This document shows positions 44,103 to 54,337 of a DNA stretch of 64,000 nt, piece by piece. The notes below the pieces were generated by a model. It ran no database searches and was not told the DNA's origin. It saw only the letters and a list, made by a program, of their open reading frames with translations. Within the stretch, counting starts at the first letter, position 1. Each line of letters begins with the position of its first letter. The DNA is from an uncultured Bacteroidaceae bacterium (GTDB lineage Bacteria; Bacteroidota; Bacteroidia; Bacteroidales; Bacteroidaceae). A program made the translations under genes and the position numbers. The DNA is taken from positions 1-64,000 of the forward strand of contig CAJGDP010000004.1 in assembly GCA_904502235.1 (NCBI GenBank), written 5' to 3'.

Positions 44103-47100
44103 ATGTTTAAACGCCGTGTAAGTAAATTAGGCAGAGCCTTTCTGGTTGCTTCTCTGTTCTTTATGGGCGGAATGCAGCAGTCTTGTAAGGATTGGCTCGA
44201 CGATTACAAGTATGACGACTCTGAACCCGAATGGTTGGGTGCCAGTGTCTATGCGTTTTTGCAGGAAGGTACTCCTAGTCATTCCTACAGGAACTATGTT
44301 GAACTTATTGACAGCTTGGGTGAAAAGGCTGCGCTTGAAAAGACCGGTAGCAAGACATTGTTCGTTGCCGATGATGCGGCGTTTGAACGTTTTTATGCAA
44401 CAAATCCATGGGGCGTAAAGAGCGTGGCTGAGATGAGTGTGGCGCAGAGAAAATATCTGTTCTATAACACAATGCTCAGCAATGCCGTTCTTTTGGACAT
44501 GATGCCTAATACAAGCGAATCTTCTACAGGTGACCGCTTGTCACGAAATACAGAGTTCAATGTCCTTGACTCTGTACCGGTGGTTCATCCCGACTACTAT
44601 CCCGAGCATCCGTCTTGGCCTACATACAACAAGTATTGGGACCATTTTACCGATGGTAAGGATTCATTGAAACTTGCGCTTACCTCATCGTCAATGGTGC
44701 ATTTCTTTGATGATTATCTCAAAACCAATGCCATTTCGGTGTCTGATGTCAACTTTGTCTTCCAGAAGAGCGGAAAGGCTACCTCTGAATACAAGAAGGG
44801 CGATGTTCTTTTGTATGGAAACAAGCTTGTAGACAGCGAGGTTGATGCAGGCACTTTCTCAGAAGACAGTCTTACAATTGTCTGCAAGAACGGATATGTA
44901 TACAGAATGGACGAGGTTCTTCTCCCACCTATGGATATGGCAAGCGAATTGCGCTATCGCAAGGATACAAGAATCTTCAGCCATCTTCTCGACCGTTTCT
45001 GTATACCTGTTCTCGATAACAATTTGACAAATGATTACCGAATCCATCATAATGTGCAGGACGACAGTATATATTCTCTGCTCTATTTTACATCGGATGG
45101 ATTCCCTTACAATTCATATTTTAACGGTAAAACAGGTGTCAAGGCTCCTGAAAGCAAACAGGAGTGCTTGCGATATAATCCTGCCAAATCAAAGGGTGAA
45201 TCGGATATATATGCAATGCTTGTACCAAAGGATGAGCATCTGTATGAATATTTTGCAAATGAAGAGGCTGCCGGAAACTTCCTTATAAAGAATTATGCTC
45301 CGGATGTGAATGTTGACCCTGCTTATTCCGAAGAAGGCGTAGCAACCTTGTTGGCAGCCCTCGATAGTATACCGCAGCTCAGTATCGCTACGTTCCTCAA
45401 CAACCTTATGCAGTCATCGTTTGTGGCAACAGTACCAAGCAAGTTCGACCGAGTTACCGATGACGCCAACGACGACATGAATATCCAGACACAGCATGTT
45501 GATGAGTGTGTGATTGCCAACAATGGTGTGTTGTATTTACTTAATAAGGTATTCAGTCCTGCCCAGTTCTCTTCTGTAAGTGGTCCGGTGGATATTTATG
45601 CCAATATGAGTATCATGAGACGTTTTATCTCAGACCTCAAGTATAACTACTATCTGCTTGCAATGGATGCCGACTATAGCCTTATTGTTCCCGATAATGG
45701 TAACTTCGTCTATTTCGACCCTGTTACATACGGTAACTACAGCAAGGAAGGTAAGATGAAGATGTACTCTTTCCATCACGATGACAAGAGAAAGGGTAGT
45801 ACAAAAACAGAATTGTGGTACGAGGAGTTTGAAGTTGACGACAATACTTTCAAGATCGACACATTGCTCAAACAGACAAATATCTCAGATGGTACCGATG
45901 TGAGCGGTGTTGCCAGAATCGGTAATATAGCGAAGGATCTCCTTGAATATCTCATTATCGTTCATGATAAGGTAGAACCAGAGGTGCATAAAGACCGCCT
46001 TTACTACAGTACAAAGGGTTATGGTACTGTAAAGATTGATGCAAGCGATCCTGAATGCATCAAGTTTTATGGTGGTGAACAGTTGGAGAAGGGTACAGAA
46101 ATCGTCTCTTCAATGATTGTAAACCAGTTGAACGGTACAACATATTGTACAGAGCCTGCTGTAGTGTCGGAGGATACATTGGTTAAATATTCATCAATTC
46201 CGACACCTCCGACAAAGTCGGTATACGATAATATGAACGCTTATGCCAAGAACGAGAGCGATCTCTTCTACGAATTCTATCAGTTGTGTAACCCTGGTGT
46301 CGTTACTTTAGAGAATATTCTAAAGAAGGCTGATCCTGAGAATTCTACAGTAGCACAGGATACAATGAAACTGTACTCAATATTCTATACCGATGGCAAA
46401 ACAAAGAATTGTGTACCGTTCTTCAATACATATCATTATACAGTATACGTTCCTTCTAACGAATCTGTAAAGGAGGTTATTGAAATGGGTCTGCCTACAT
46501 GGGAAGTCATCGAGGCTGAAGTTGAAAAGAATCCGCTCCGTGCTATGGCAATGTTGCGTCAGGTGAATAGCTTTGTACGCTATCACTTCCAGGACCAGTC
46601 GATTTATTACGACCGTTCTCCTTTCTTTGTTCCGAACGTGGATGGCGGTAAGGATTATGTTGCTTCTTTTTCAACATCACTCATCAACCCTGTTTCCGGA
46701 CGTTTCTATGAGTTGGTTGTCAAGAGTGATGATACAAACTCTACAATCCTTATTCAGGACGAATGGGCTAAGTTGAACAAGGTTGCCGAGGCTAGAATCA
46801 TGAATACAGAGGCTGAGGAGGAGAACAAGACATGGAATGTGATGTGTCGCGACCGTGTCGGCTCATCAAATATCGAAACATCGTCATACTCTGTTCTCCA
46901 GCCTATAGACCGTGCTTTGCTCAACTCCAACTTGTTTGGATTTGACGGCCGTGTCCAGCGTTTTGCAACAAACGGTTGTCGTGTAGATACAATGTACGTT
47001 GCAGGTGAGCAATTCCTTGTAGCCGATGCAGGTAGAGTGCCTTTCTCTACAAAGGATGAGCCTCAGCTCGCAGAACTTGAGAATAAGGAACTCGCATACC

Positions 47101-47402
47101 TCATGAAGCCGCTATCTGCTTCTGACGAAGGCTACGATTTCAATATTTCTCAGGAGGAGCTGGTGCTCGATGCTGAAGGTCAGCCAATTCTTGTCACAAG
47201 AGATGGCTACCGCGTAAATAAGGTTGAGAAATACGGTGCCTTTGAATATTCATATTATACCGAAGCCGACGAAGCCGGTAACGAGTATATTATAAAGGTG
47301 AACAACGATGGTACAGAGGTTGACAGAACTCTCTATAAGGAAGCCGAAGCTCCCGAAGCCGGTGAGGAAGGTTCTGACAGCGAAACTAATGACGAAGAAT
47401 AA
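44103..47402 (+). CDS. Large FAS1 (fasciclin) domain lipoprotein, module 1
   Basis: This 1099-residue exported protein has a lipoprotein signal ending QQSC (Cys28) followed by acidic residues, consistent with surface display in this phylum. FAS1-like blocks are marked by TLFVADDAAFERF (about 85-97) and YTVYVPSNESVKEVIE (about 779-794), with two weaker ones between (near YSLIVPDNGNFVYF and NNGVLYLLNKVFSP). The C-terminus is strongly acidic. FAS1 domains mediate adhesion in many organisms. It is the first gene of the operon, 11 bases before SusC, suggesting an accessory surface subunit of that transporter. Ligand unknown. Confidence 0.78.
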   Translation: MFKRRVSKLGRAFLVASLFFMGGMQQSCKDWLDDYKYDDSEPEWLGASVYAFLQEGTPSHSYRNYVELIDSLGEKAALEKTGSKTLFVADDAAFERFYATNPWGVKSVAEMSVAQRKYLFYNTMLSNAVLLDMMPNTSESSTGDRLSRNTEFNVLDSVPVVHPDYYPEHPSWPTYNKYWDHFTDGKDSLKLALTSSSMVHFFDDYLKTNAISVSDVNFVFQKSGKATSEYKKGDVLLYGNKLVDSEVDAGTFSEDSLTIVCKNGYVYRMDEVLLPPMDMASELRYRKDTRIFSHLLDRFCIPVLDNNLTNDYRIHHNVQDDSIYSLLYFTSDGFPYNSYFNGKTGVKAPESKQECLRYNPAKSKGESDIYAMLVPKDEHLYEYFANEEAAGNFLIKNYAPDVNVDPAYSEEGVATLLAALDSIPQLSIATFLNNLMQSSFVATVPSKFDRVTDDANDDMNIQTQHVDECVIANNGVLYLLNKVFSPAQFSSVSGPVDIYANMSIMRRFISDLKYNYYLLAMDADYSLIVPDNGNFVYFDPVTYGNYSKEGKMKMYSFHHDDKRKGSTKTELWYEEFEVDDNTFKIDTLLKQTNISDGTDVSGVARIGNIAKDLLEYLIIVHDKVEPEVHKDRLYYSTKGYGTVKIDASDPECIKFYGGEQLEKGTEIVSSMIVNQLNGTTYCTEPAVVSEDTLVKYSSIPTPPTKSVYDNMNAYAKNESDLFYEFYQLCNPGVVTLENILKKADPENSTVAQDTMKLYSIFYTDGKTKNCVPFFNTYHYTVYVPSNESVKEVIEMGLPTWEVIEAEVEKNPLRAMAMLRQVNSFVRYHFQDQSIYYDRSPFFVPNVDGGKDYVASFSTSLINPVSGRFYELVVKSDDTNSTILIQDEWAKLNKVAEARIMNTEAEEENKTWNVMCRDRVGSSNIETSSYSVLQPIDRALLNSNLFGFDGRVQRFATNGCRVDTMYVAGEQFLVADAGRVPFSTKDEPQLAELENKELAYLMKPLSASDEGYDFNISQEELVLDAEGQPILVTRDGYRVNKVEKYGAFEYSYYTEADEAGNEYIIKVNNDGTEVDRTLYKEAEAPEAGEEGSDSETNDEE

Positions 47403-47413
47403 ATATATTAGCC

Positions 47414-50400
47414 ATGATAAAAATAAAGCAATTATTCCTACTCGTGCTTTTTAGCACTCTGTGCAGTACTGCATTTGCGCAGAAGGGTGCGAGAATTTCC
47501 GGTACGGTTTCGAGTGATGCCGAAGGACCGCTGGTTATGGTAACCGTAACCGAGCGCGACAAGAGCAATCGTATCATCGAATACACCACAACCGACTTCG
47601 AGGGTAACTTCTCTATGGTTGTGAAGAATACAAGCAACTACCTTGAGATTGCTTACATTGGTTACAAGACTCAGAAAGTTGAGATTGGCGACCGCACAGT
47701 CTTTGATATAAAGATGGTCGAAGACAACGTTCTCGATGCCGTAGAGGTTGTTGCAAAGCAGTCACAACGTTCCGGTGGTCTTGAGATTCTTGAACGAGAG
47801 ATGACACATGCAACACAAAAGGTGAGCATGGACGATATGGAAGGTCTTTCGTTCACATCTGTCGATCAGGCACTTCAGGGACAGATTGCCGGTCTTGATA
47901 TTGTCTTTGCTTCGGGTGACGTAGGTTCCGGAACTCAGATGCGTCTTCGTGGTAACTCTACTTTCGAGGGTGACGCAACTCCGCTTATCGTTGTGGACGA
48001 GAATATCTTCAACGTCGATTCAGGTAACTTCAACTTCGATGCATCAAATACCGAAAGTTTCGCCGACCTCCTTATGATTAACCCCGAGGATATCGCTGAA
48101 ATCGAGGTATTGAAGGATGCCGCATCATGTGCCATTTACGGTTCACAGGGTGCGAACGGTGTCATCAAAATCAAGACCCGTCGTGGTAAGCGCGGTCCCA
48201 CACGTGTAAGTTTCTCTTACAAGTTCAAGGACAAATGGACACCAAGCGGATTCAATTTCCTCAATGGTGACGATTATACCATGCTTATCAAGCAGATGTT
48301 GTACAACCAGAACCAGCAGGAGGTAAGTTATGATGAGTTGAACTACAATCAGGGCTTTACAGAGTTCCAGAACTACAACAATCTTACCGATTGGGTGGAT
48401 GCAGTTTCTACACACGGTTATACAAACGACTACAGTTTGAACCTCAGCGGTGGTGGTGAAAAGGCTACTTTCCGTATCGGTGGTGGATACACACACGAGA
48501 CAGGTCAGGTTGTCGGTCAGTCGCTCGACCGTTTGACAACACGTCTTGCTCTTGACTATCATGTATCTGCGAGAATCAAGATCAGCGCCGATTTCTCATT
48601 TACATATAATAAGAACAGATACAATACATCGGATATCCTCTACAATGCGCAGGTTATGATGCCTAACATGAGTGTATATGCTCAGGACAAGAACGGCAAC
48701 AATACCGATGAGTATTATAGAATGCTCTATTATTCAGACCAGAGTACCGGTATCAATGCGCTTCGCAGAGAAATGAGAGGCAAAATGAACCCGTTGGCAG
48801 AGGCTACTCTGGCACAGAGCTATAAGCAGAGTTACGACATCCGTCCTCAGATAACACTTGAGTACAACCTGTTGGGTCTTGAGGATGATGAAACACAGCT
48901 CAAGTATCGCGGTATGGTGAACTTGAATGCTTCAACCGATTCACAACAGAAGTATTTCCCTTCGGAGTTGTATACATCTGATTGGATTGATACAGATAAG
49001 AACAAGACATATATCGGTGATTCAAAGTATTTTGGCTTCACTACACGTCACGAACTTATCTTTACTCCATATTTGGGCAACAAGGACCACTATCTTACAA
49101 TGAATGCCCGTTTTGAAATGTCAACAGGTGTAAGCAATTCACAGCAGGCTATTACAAACGGTTTGCCTACAGGTAACATCACCAGCTCTACTGTCGGCTC
49201 AAAATTGGATAATGAAAACACTTCTAGCGGCAAGTCCGAGAGCCGTGGCATAAACTATATTGTTGATGCGCACTATTCATACAAGTCAAAGTATATGTTG
49301 CGTGTAAATGCCCGTGTCGAGGGTAGCACAGCTATGGGTGACGACCGTAAATGGGGTATATACCCATCTATCTCGGCCCGTTGGAACATTTCCGACGAAC
49401 CTTGGATGGAGTGGTCAAAACCTGTATTGAGCATGTTGTCTTTGCGTCCCGGTTTCGGTATCGACGGACACACGCCTCATTCCGACAAGACATTCAACTT
49501 CTATTATGCCGATGACTACAGTTATAATGGAATGGCAGGTATGATTATGGAGAACATCCGTCTTACCGATATCCGTCGTTCACGTAAGAGCGAGTGGAAC
49601 ATCGGTACCGACTTCGGTTTCTTCAGTGACAAGCTTACAGGTGCCTTCAACTATTACGACGGTACAACACGCGACCAGATTATTAATGGATATAGAATTC
49701 CTTCTTCTACAGGTTATTCCGAGTTGGCTTTCAAGAATTCAGGTGCAATGCGTAACTATGGTTGGGAACTTAACATGAACCTTAACAACCTTAAGATTGC
49801 CAAGGATTTCACAATGTCGTTCTATTTCAATATCGGTAATAACTATAATGAGATTGTGGAACTCGAGGAGGCATATCTCGAACAGAAGAACGGTAAATAC
49901 GAGCAACCTGAATTGGGCAAATACATGCCTTTGTTCCAGATTTCCAACCCGAGTGGTTCTATTTACGGTTTCCGCTATAAGGGAGTATACAGATACAGTT
50001 ACAAGAACTGGGAAAAGGCTATCGCTATTGAGCAGGAGCAGAAAAGACTGCATGGCGATGCTGCGGATGCAAGTCTATGGAGTTGTCCTATAGTACGTGA
50101 TGCCGACGGTAATGTTGTATTCAATGCCGACGGTACTCCAAAGCAGTTGCTTCTGTTCTACAATAACGATCCTTCAAAGAGTTTCCCGGGTATGAACTAC
50201 GAGTTCCGTGGCGGTGATGCCATCTATGAGGATGTTAACCATGACGGTACAATCAATCAGCTCGATATCGTATATCTTGGAAACTCTAACCCATCGGCTC
50301 AGGGTGGTTTTGGTCTTACATTCCGCTATAAGAGATGGAGTCTCAAGACTGATTTCACATACCGTTTGAATGTTGATGTTGTCAATAGAGCACGTATGGA

Positions 50401-50779
50401 TTTCGAGAGCATGAAGGACTTCAAGAACCAGAGTTATGCCGTTAACTGGCGTTGGCGCAAGGAGGGTGATATCACCGAGATCCCACGTGCCGTATATGGT
50501 GGCGCATGGAATACATTGGGTAGCGACCGCTATGTCGAGGATGCATCTTATCTGCGTCTCTCATACGTTCAGCTCTCATATTCATTCGACCCTGCCAAGT
50601 TGAAGAAAATCGGTATCAAGCAGTTGAACCTTTACGCTTCAATAGACAATGCTTATTTCTGGAGCAAGTATACAGGTCTTGATCCGGAGGTTCCTTACGG
50701 TGGCGACGGTTATGCGGTTGATAACTCAAAGACTCCGCGTTCACGTTCTTATACACTTTCACTTTCACTTGGTTTCTAA
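47414..50779 (+). CDS. SusC/RagA-type TonB-dependent transporter, module 1
   Basis: This 1121-residue outer-membrane protein has a signal peptide ending FAQ. A carboxypeptidase-like regulatory domain (about 27-100, ARISGTVSSDAEGPLV, YIGYKTQKVEIGD) is followed by a plug domain (about 115-250: VDQALQGQIAGLDIV, RLRGNSTFEGDATPLIVVDE, VLKDAASCAIYGSQGANGV) and a 22-strand-type barrel ending LSLSLGF with terminal Phe. It imports a ligand captured by the SusD partner encoded 12 bases downstream, powered by TonB. The ligand cannot be inferred, as no hydrolase accompanies it. Confidence 0.95.
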   Translation: MIKIKQLFLLVLFSTLCSTAFAQKGARISGTVSSDAEGPLVMVTVTERDKSNRIIEYTTTDFEGNFSMVVKNTSNYLEIAYIGYKTQKVEIGDRTVFDIKMVEDNVLDAVEVVAKQSQRSGGLEILEREMTHATQKVSMDDMEGLSFTSVDQALQGQIAGLDIVFASGDVGSGTQMRLRGNSTFEGDATPLIVVDENIFNVDSGNFNFDASNTESFADLLMINPEDIAEIEVLKDAASCAIYGSQGANGVIKIKTRRGKRGPTRVSFSYKFKDKWTPSGFNFLNGDDYTMLIKQMLYNQNQQEVSYDELNYNQGFTEFQNYNNLTDWVDAVSTHGYTNDYSLNLSGGGEKATFRIGGGYTHETGQVVGQSLDRLTTRLALDYHVSARIKISADFSFTYNKNRYNTSDILYNAQVMMPNMSVYAQDKNGNNTDEYYRMLYYSDQSTGINALRREMRGKMNPLAEATLAQSYKQSYDIRPQITLEYNLLGLEDDETQLKYRGMVNLNASTDSQQKYFPSELYTSDWIDTDKNKTYIGDSKYFGFTTRHELIFTPYLGNKDHYLTMNARFEMSTGVSNSQQAITNGLPTGNITSSTVGSKLDNENTSSGKSESRGINYIVDAHYSYKSKYMLRVNARVEGSTAMGDDRKWGIYPSISARWNISDEPWMEWSKPVLSMLSLRPGFGIDGHTPHSDKTFNFYYADDYSYNGMAGMIMENIRLTDIRRSRKSEWNIGTDFGFFSDKLTGAFNYYDGTTRDQIINGYRIPSSTGYSELAFKNSGAMRNYGWELNMNLNNLKIAKDFTMSFYFNIGNNYNEIVELEEAYLEQKNGKYEQPELGKYMPLFQISNPSGSIYGFRYKGVYRYSYKNWEKAIAIEQEQKRLHGDAADASLWSCPIVRDADGNVVFNADGTPKQLLLFYNNDPSKSFPGMNYEFRGGDAIYEDVNHDGTINQLDIVYLGNSNPSAQGGFGLTFRYKRWSLKTDFTYRLNVDVVNRARMDFESMKDFKNQSYAVNWRWRKEGDITEIPRAVYGGAWNTLGSDRYVEDASYLRLSYVQLSYSFDPAKLKKIGIKQLNLYASIDNAYFWSKYTGLDPEVPYGGDGYAVDNSKTPRSRSYTLSLSLGF

Positions 50780-50791
50780 AAACTTGCTATT

Positions 50792-52534
50792 ATGGAATTG
50801 AAGAATATATATAAAAAGTTAGTATTGATGTCATCGGCAGTCTGTATGGCTCTAATGACTTCGTGTACCGATTTCTTGACAATCATTCCGCCGGATAAGA
50901 TTGTACACGAGAATTTCTGGCAGACAAAGGATGAGGTCAACGGTATGTTGGCTACAAGTTATCTCTATCTTGCTTCTACAGATGCTGTTAAAAGAGCTAT
51001 CGTCTGGGGTGAGTTGCGTTCCGACAACCTTACATATCCTACAGCACAGGAAGGATATACCGGAGGCGCTGCGGCAGAGAGATATATGGTGCAGGCAAGT
51101 ATAGACGACGAGAATGTATATACACAGTGGGGTGTCTTCTATAAGGCAATAAACTATGCCAATCTGGTTATAGAGTTTGCACCGCTCGTTGTTGAAGAGG
51201 AACGTGACCCCGACTTTACTCAGGGCGATCTGGATGTAATACTTGGTGAAATGTATGCGATGCGTGCGTTGTGTCATTTCTATCTGGTACGTACATTCCG
51301 TGATATTCCAATGGCTATGGTTCCTGCTGTCAACGACAGCGAATTGCCCGATTATGCGCAGGTTCATCCTCTTGAGGCTCTCGAGATGATTATGAACGAC
51401 TTGGATATTGCAGAGAAACTTGTAATGGAGTCAGGAAACCATTCAAATGCAAAGAACAATTACGGCAGATTTACAAAGAATGCCGTACTGGCAATAAAGG
51501 CAGATGTGAATCTGTGGCGTGCCGCATTCACAACCTGTTATAATAAGAATGGCTCACCGCTTGATTTGGCAAATGTTGATGTACAGACATATTACACCAA
51601 ATGTATAGAGAATTGCCAGGCTATCCTTGACAATCTCGACAAGCAATTCAATAAGAAAAATCCTAACGGTTTGGATAACGACCTGCCTTATCATCTGATT
51701 TCAAATTACGATGAATATGCGATTAAGCAGGATACCAAGACAAGTTTGGCCTATGACAAGATCTTCGGTTCGGAGAACTCAAGCGAGTCTATTTTTGAAA
51801 TCCAGATAGACAAGTCTCTTTCAAAGTCAAAGTGTGCCGGTATCTCTTCGGCTTATGGAACAAGCAGTTCCGGTGCGGTTATTGTTCCAGAGACGTTCCT
51901 GGACAAATACGAGAAGGACGACTTGCGTAAGTATGCATATACCAATGTCGAGCTTGCTACCGGCAAAGCTTCAAAAAATGGTTTGTGGGTTTCAAAATAT
52001 GTTGTAAAGAAGTCTCCTGCAGCAAGCCAGTCAAGACCTTCCAGTGCCGAGGATGTTGATGCCAACTGGATTGTATACCGTCAGACAGATGTCATGCTTA
52101 TGATGGCAGAAGCTCTTGTTGCACAACCATCTGTAAGCAGTGATGATATAAAGAAGGCGTTTGAACTTGTAAATGCCATCAATCTGCGTTCAAGAGCCGA
52201 CACTGTTTCATCAAAGATTGTTAACCCATTGAAACTGCCTGCTGATGCAACGACCGCCCTTGCGCTTGTGTTGGACGAACGTTCACGTGAGTTGGCTTTC
52301 GAGGGTAAGCGATGGTACGACCTTGTGCGTAAGGCGCTTCGCGAGAATTCAACCGAGAATATCAAGTTTGTTGCTGACAAACTTACACAGAATCCTGCAG
52401 CATTGAAGAACAAGATGGTGGGAATTGACAATCTCTTCATGCCAATCAATATCGATGAATTGCGATTCAACAAGAATCTTGTCCAGAATCCCGCATATGA
52501 TTTTGGAGATTCGTCAATTGGTATGAAGCAGTAA
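50792..52534 (+). CDS. SusD/RagB-type surface lipoprotein, module 1
   Basis: This is a 580-residue ligand-capture lipoprotein with lipobox LMTSC (Cys25) and the early TDFLTIIPPDKI motif typical of SusD proteins. The TPR-like helices include GEMYAMRALCHFYLVRTFRDIPMA (split here as GEMYAMRALC and FYLVRTFRDIP), and the C-terminal RagB/SusD domain has LDERSRELAFEGKRWYDLVR. It acts as a lid over the SusC barrel of the preceding gene. A 58-base gap without an obvious terminator separates it from the second module. Confidence 0.95.
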   Translation: MELKNIYKKLVLMSSAVCMALMTSCTDFLTIIPPDKIVHENFWQTKDEVNGMLATSYLYLASTDAVKRAIVWGELRSDNLTYPTAQEGYTGGAAAERYMVQASIDDENVYTQWGVFYKAINYANLVIEFAPLVVEEERDPDFTQGDLDVILGEMYAMRALCHFYLVRTFRDIPMAMVPAVNDSELPDYAQVHPLEALEMIMNDLDIAEKLVMESGNHSNAKNNYGRFTKNAVLAIKADVNLWRAAFTTCYNKNGSPLDLANVDVQTYYTKCIENCQAILDNLDKQFNKKNPNGLDNDLPYHLISNYDEYAIKQDTKTSLAYDKIFGSENSSESIFEIQIDKSLSKSKCAGISSAYGTSSSGAVIVPETFLDKYEKDDLRKYAYTNVELATGKASKNGLWVSKYVVKKSPAASQSRPSSAEDVDANWIVYRQTDVMLMMAEALVAQPSVSSDDIKKAFELVNAINLRSRADTVSSKIVNPLKLPADATTALALVLDERSRELAFEGKRWYDLVRKALRENSTENIKFVADKLTQNPAALKNKMVGIDNLFMPINIDELRFNKNLVQNPAYDFGDSSIGMKQ

Positions 52535-52592
52535 AGGTCTGTTTTAATTTGTTTTGGTGCAACAGTTCATAAAATGAATAAAAGATATTTAT

Positions 52593-54308
52593 ATGAATAC
52601 AGTATTTAAAAATAGAATTTTTGCAGTAGCCTCTCTTTTCGCGATGCTCTTTATTGCTCCATCGTGCGAAGACAATATCGGCATTCAGGTAACTCCCGAA
52701 GCTCCCAATGCCGACAAGACTCTGTACGAGGTGATTACAAACGACAACGACCTTACCGATTTTGTTGAGGTTCTGAATGCCTGCAATATACCTTCTGAAA
52801 AAGATGCCGACAAGATAATTAGTGTTGCCGACTCTCTGTTCAATACTTCAAGAGTATACACAGTCTGGGCACCGATGAACGGAAGCTTTGACAAGGATTC
52901 GGTTCTGGAACGCATCCAGGCCGGTTACCGCGACGAAGTGTTCAAGACATTTGTATGTTCGCATGTGGCAAACTTCCTTAAGCCGGCAAAGGGTAGATTC
53001 GACGAGGAGGGTGAACTTGTTCTTATGCTCAACGAAAAGAAGCTTCTTTTTGCAGGTTCTTATAAAGAAGATGAAGGTGGTTATACTTTCGGCGGAGTAA
53101 AACTTTACTCTGTAAACGACCGTGTAAAGAATGGTATTATCCACAAATTGGAATCTGTTTCGGAATATGAGTACAACATTTGGGAGTACATCCGTCTGTA
53201 TGCCGACAACTCTTCAGTTCTAAAGGTAGATTCATTTGTAAACTATCTCTATTCTTACAACGATACAGTGTATCCCGATTATTTGCGTACTCCCGGTCCT
53301 ATTGTTGCCGGTGTGCAGACATATCTCGACTCTGTACCGAAGATTGAAAACGAAATGCTGGCAAGAAGTGGAATGTTGATTAATAACGAAGATTCTTTAT
53401 ACACATTCTACATACCTACAAACGAAGCTTGGGAGCACATGATTGCAAGAGCTGAAAAGCACTTCAATTATGCTATTACCCAAAATACCGATACTGCATT
53501 CATCGACTCTATCAGATTATATCATACAAGATATAACCTGATAAAGTATCTCGCTTATAGCCAGAAGGAACAACGCTATGTAAAGGCTCCGGATTCCATT
53601 ATGCCTATAGGATACGGCAACAGACGCAAGATGTTTGCTTTTGCTGATGTTGAAAACTCAGTTGTAGAGACCAAGGAACTGTCTAATGGTACTTTGAAGA
53701 TTGTCAATGAATATCCTTATTCAATCTTTGACCTATGGCACGATACAATCAAGGTTGAAGCTGAGGATACTTATTATATTGATGATGAGAAAACTACCAT
53801 GTCGTTACTTAAGACATATACAGTCTATGACAAGGAAATAAATAAGGAAGCAGGCGAGAAACTTTCCGGTACCCGTTACATTGTATTCGGTGACGAGGAC
53901 GACAACAAGACTTCAATGGAGTATCGTATTCCAGACATAAAATCTGCTACATATAAAGTCTTTTTGGTTACAGTTCCGCGCAATATCCGCGACAGTAAAC
54001 TTGATTTAAGCAAGGATGAGAAACCAAGAATCAACTGCTATGTAAGCGGTACCGATCCTAAGGACGGAAAAGTAAAGACTCTGTTTTCCAAGAAGAATCT
54101 CTATCCGGCGATAGAAAAGATTGATACTATAGAGGTCGGAGAGGTAACATTCCGTGCTTGTGAGTATCAATTTACCAGTAAGGTAAAGGAATATACAACC
54201 AAGGTTAAGGTTACTGGTGAAACTGTCAAGAGTAATAAGACTTACAGCAATACAATCCGTCTTGATGCTATCATTCTTGTTCCTATCGAAGATAAAGATG
54301 CCGAATAA
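52593..54308 (+). CDS. FAS1 (fasciclin) domain lipoprotein, module 2
   Basis: This 571-residue lipoprotein has lipobox IAPSC (Cys25) followed by EDN, consistent with surface exposure. It contains at least two FAS1-like units marked by YTVWAPMNGSFDKD (about 89-102) and YTFYIPTNEAWEHM (about 270-283). The remaining C-terminal half is beta-rich and unassigned. It is about half the size of the module 1 protein and occupies the same position ahead of its SusC gene. Its stop TAA overlaps an ATG in the next frame (54308), but the SusC start is more likely 54338. Confidence 0.8.
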   Translation: MNTVFKNRIFAVASLFAMLFIAPSCEDNIGIQVTPEAPNADKTLYEVITNDNDLTDFVEVLNACNIPSEKDADKIISVADSLFNTSRVYTVWAPMNGSFDKDSVLERIQAGYRDEVFKTFVCSHVANFLKPAKGRFDEEGELVLMLNEKKLLFAGSYKEDEGGYTFGGVKLYSVNDRVKNGIIHKLESVSEYEYNIWEYIRLYADNSSVLKVDSFVNYLYSYNDTVYPDYLRTPGPIVAGVQTYLDSVPKIENEMLARSGMLINNEDSLYTFYIPTNEAWEHMIARAEKHFNYAITQNTDTAFIDSIRLYHTRYNLIKYLAYSQKEQRYVKAPDSIMPIGYGNRRKMFAFADVENSVVETKELSNGTLKIVNEYPYSIFDLWHDTIKVEAEDTYYIDDEKTTMSLLKTYTVYDKEINKEAGEKLSGTRYIVFGDEDDNKTSMEYRIPDIKSATYKVFLVTVPRNIRDSKLDLSKDEKPRINCYVSGTDPKDGKVKTLFSKKNLYPAIEKIDTIEVGEVTFRACEYQFTSKVKEYTTKVKVTGETVKSNKTYSNTIRLDAIILVPIEDKDAE

Positions 54309-54337
54309 TGTTTTTTGATGAAAAAAAGAAATTGACT

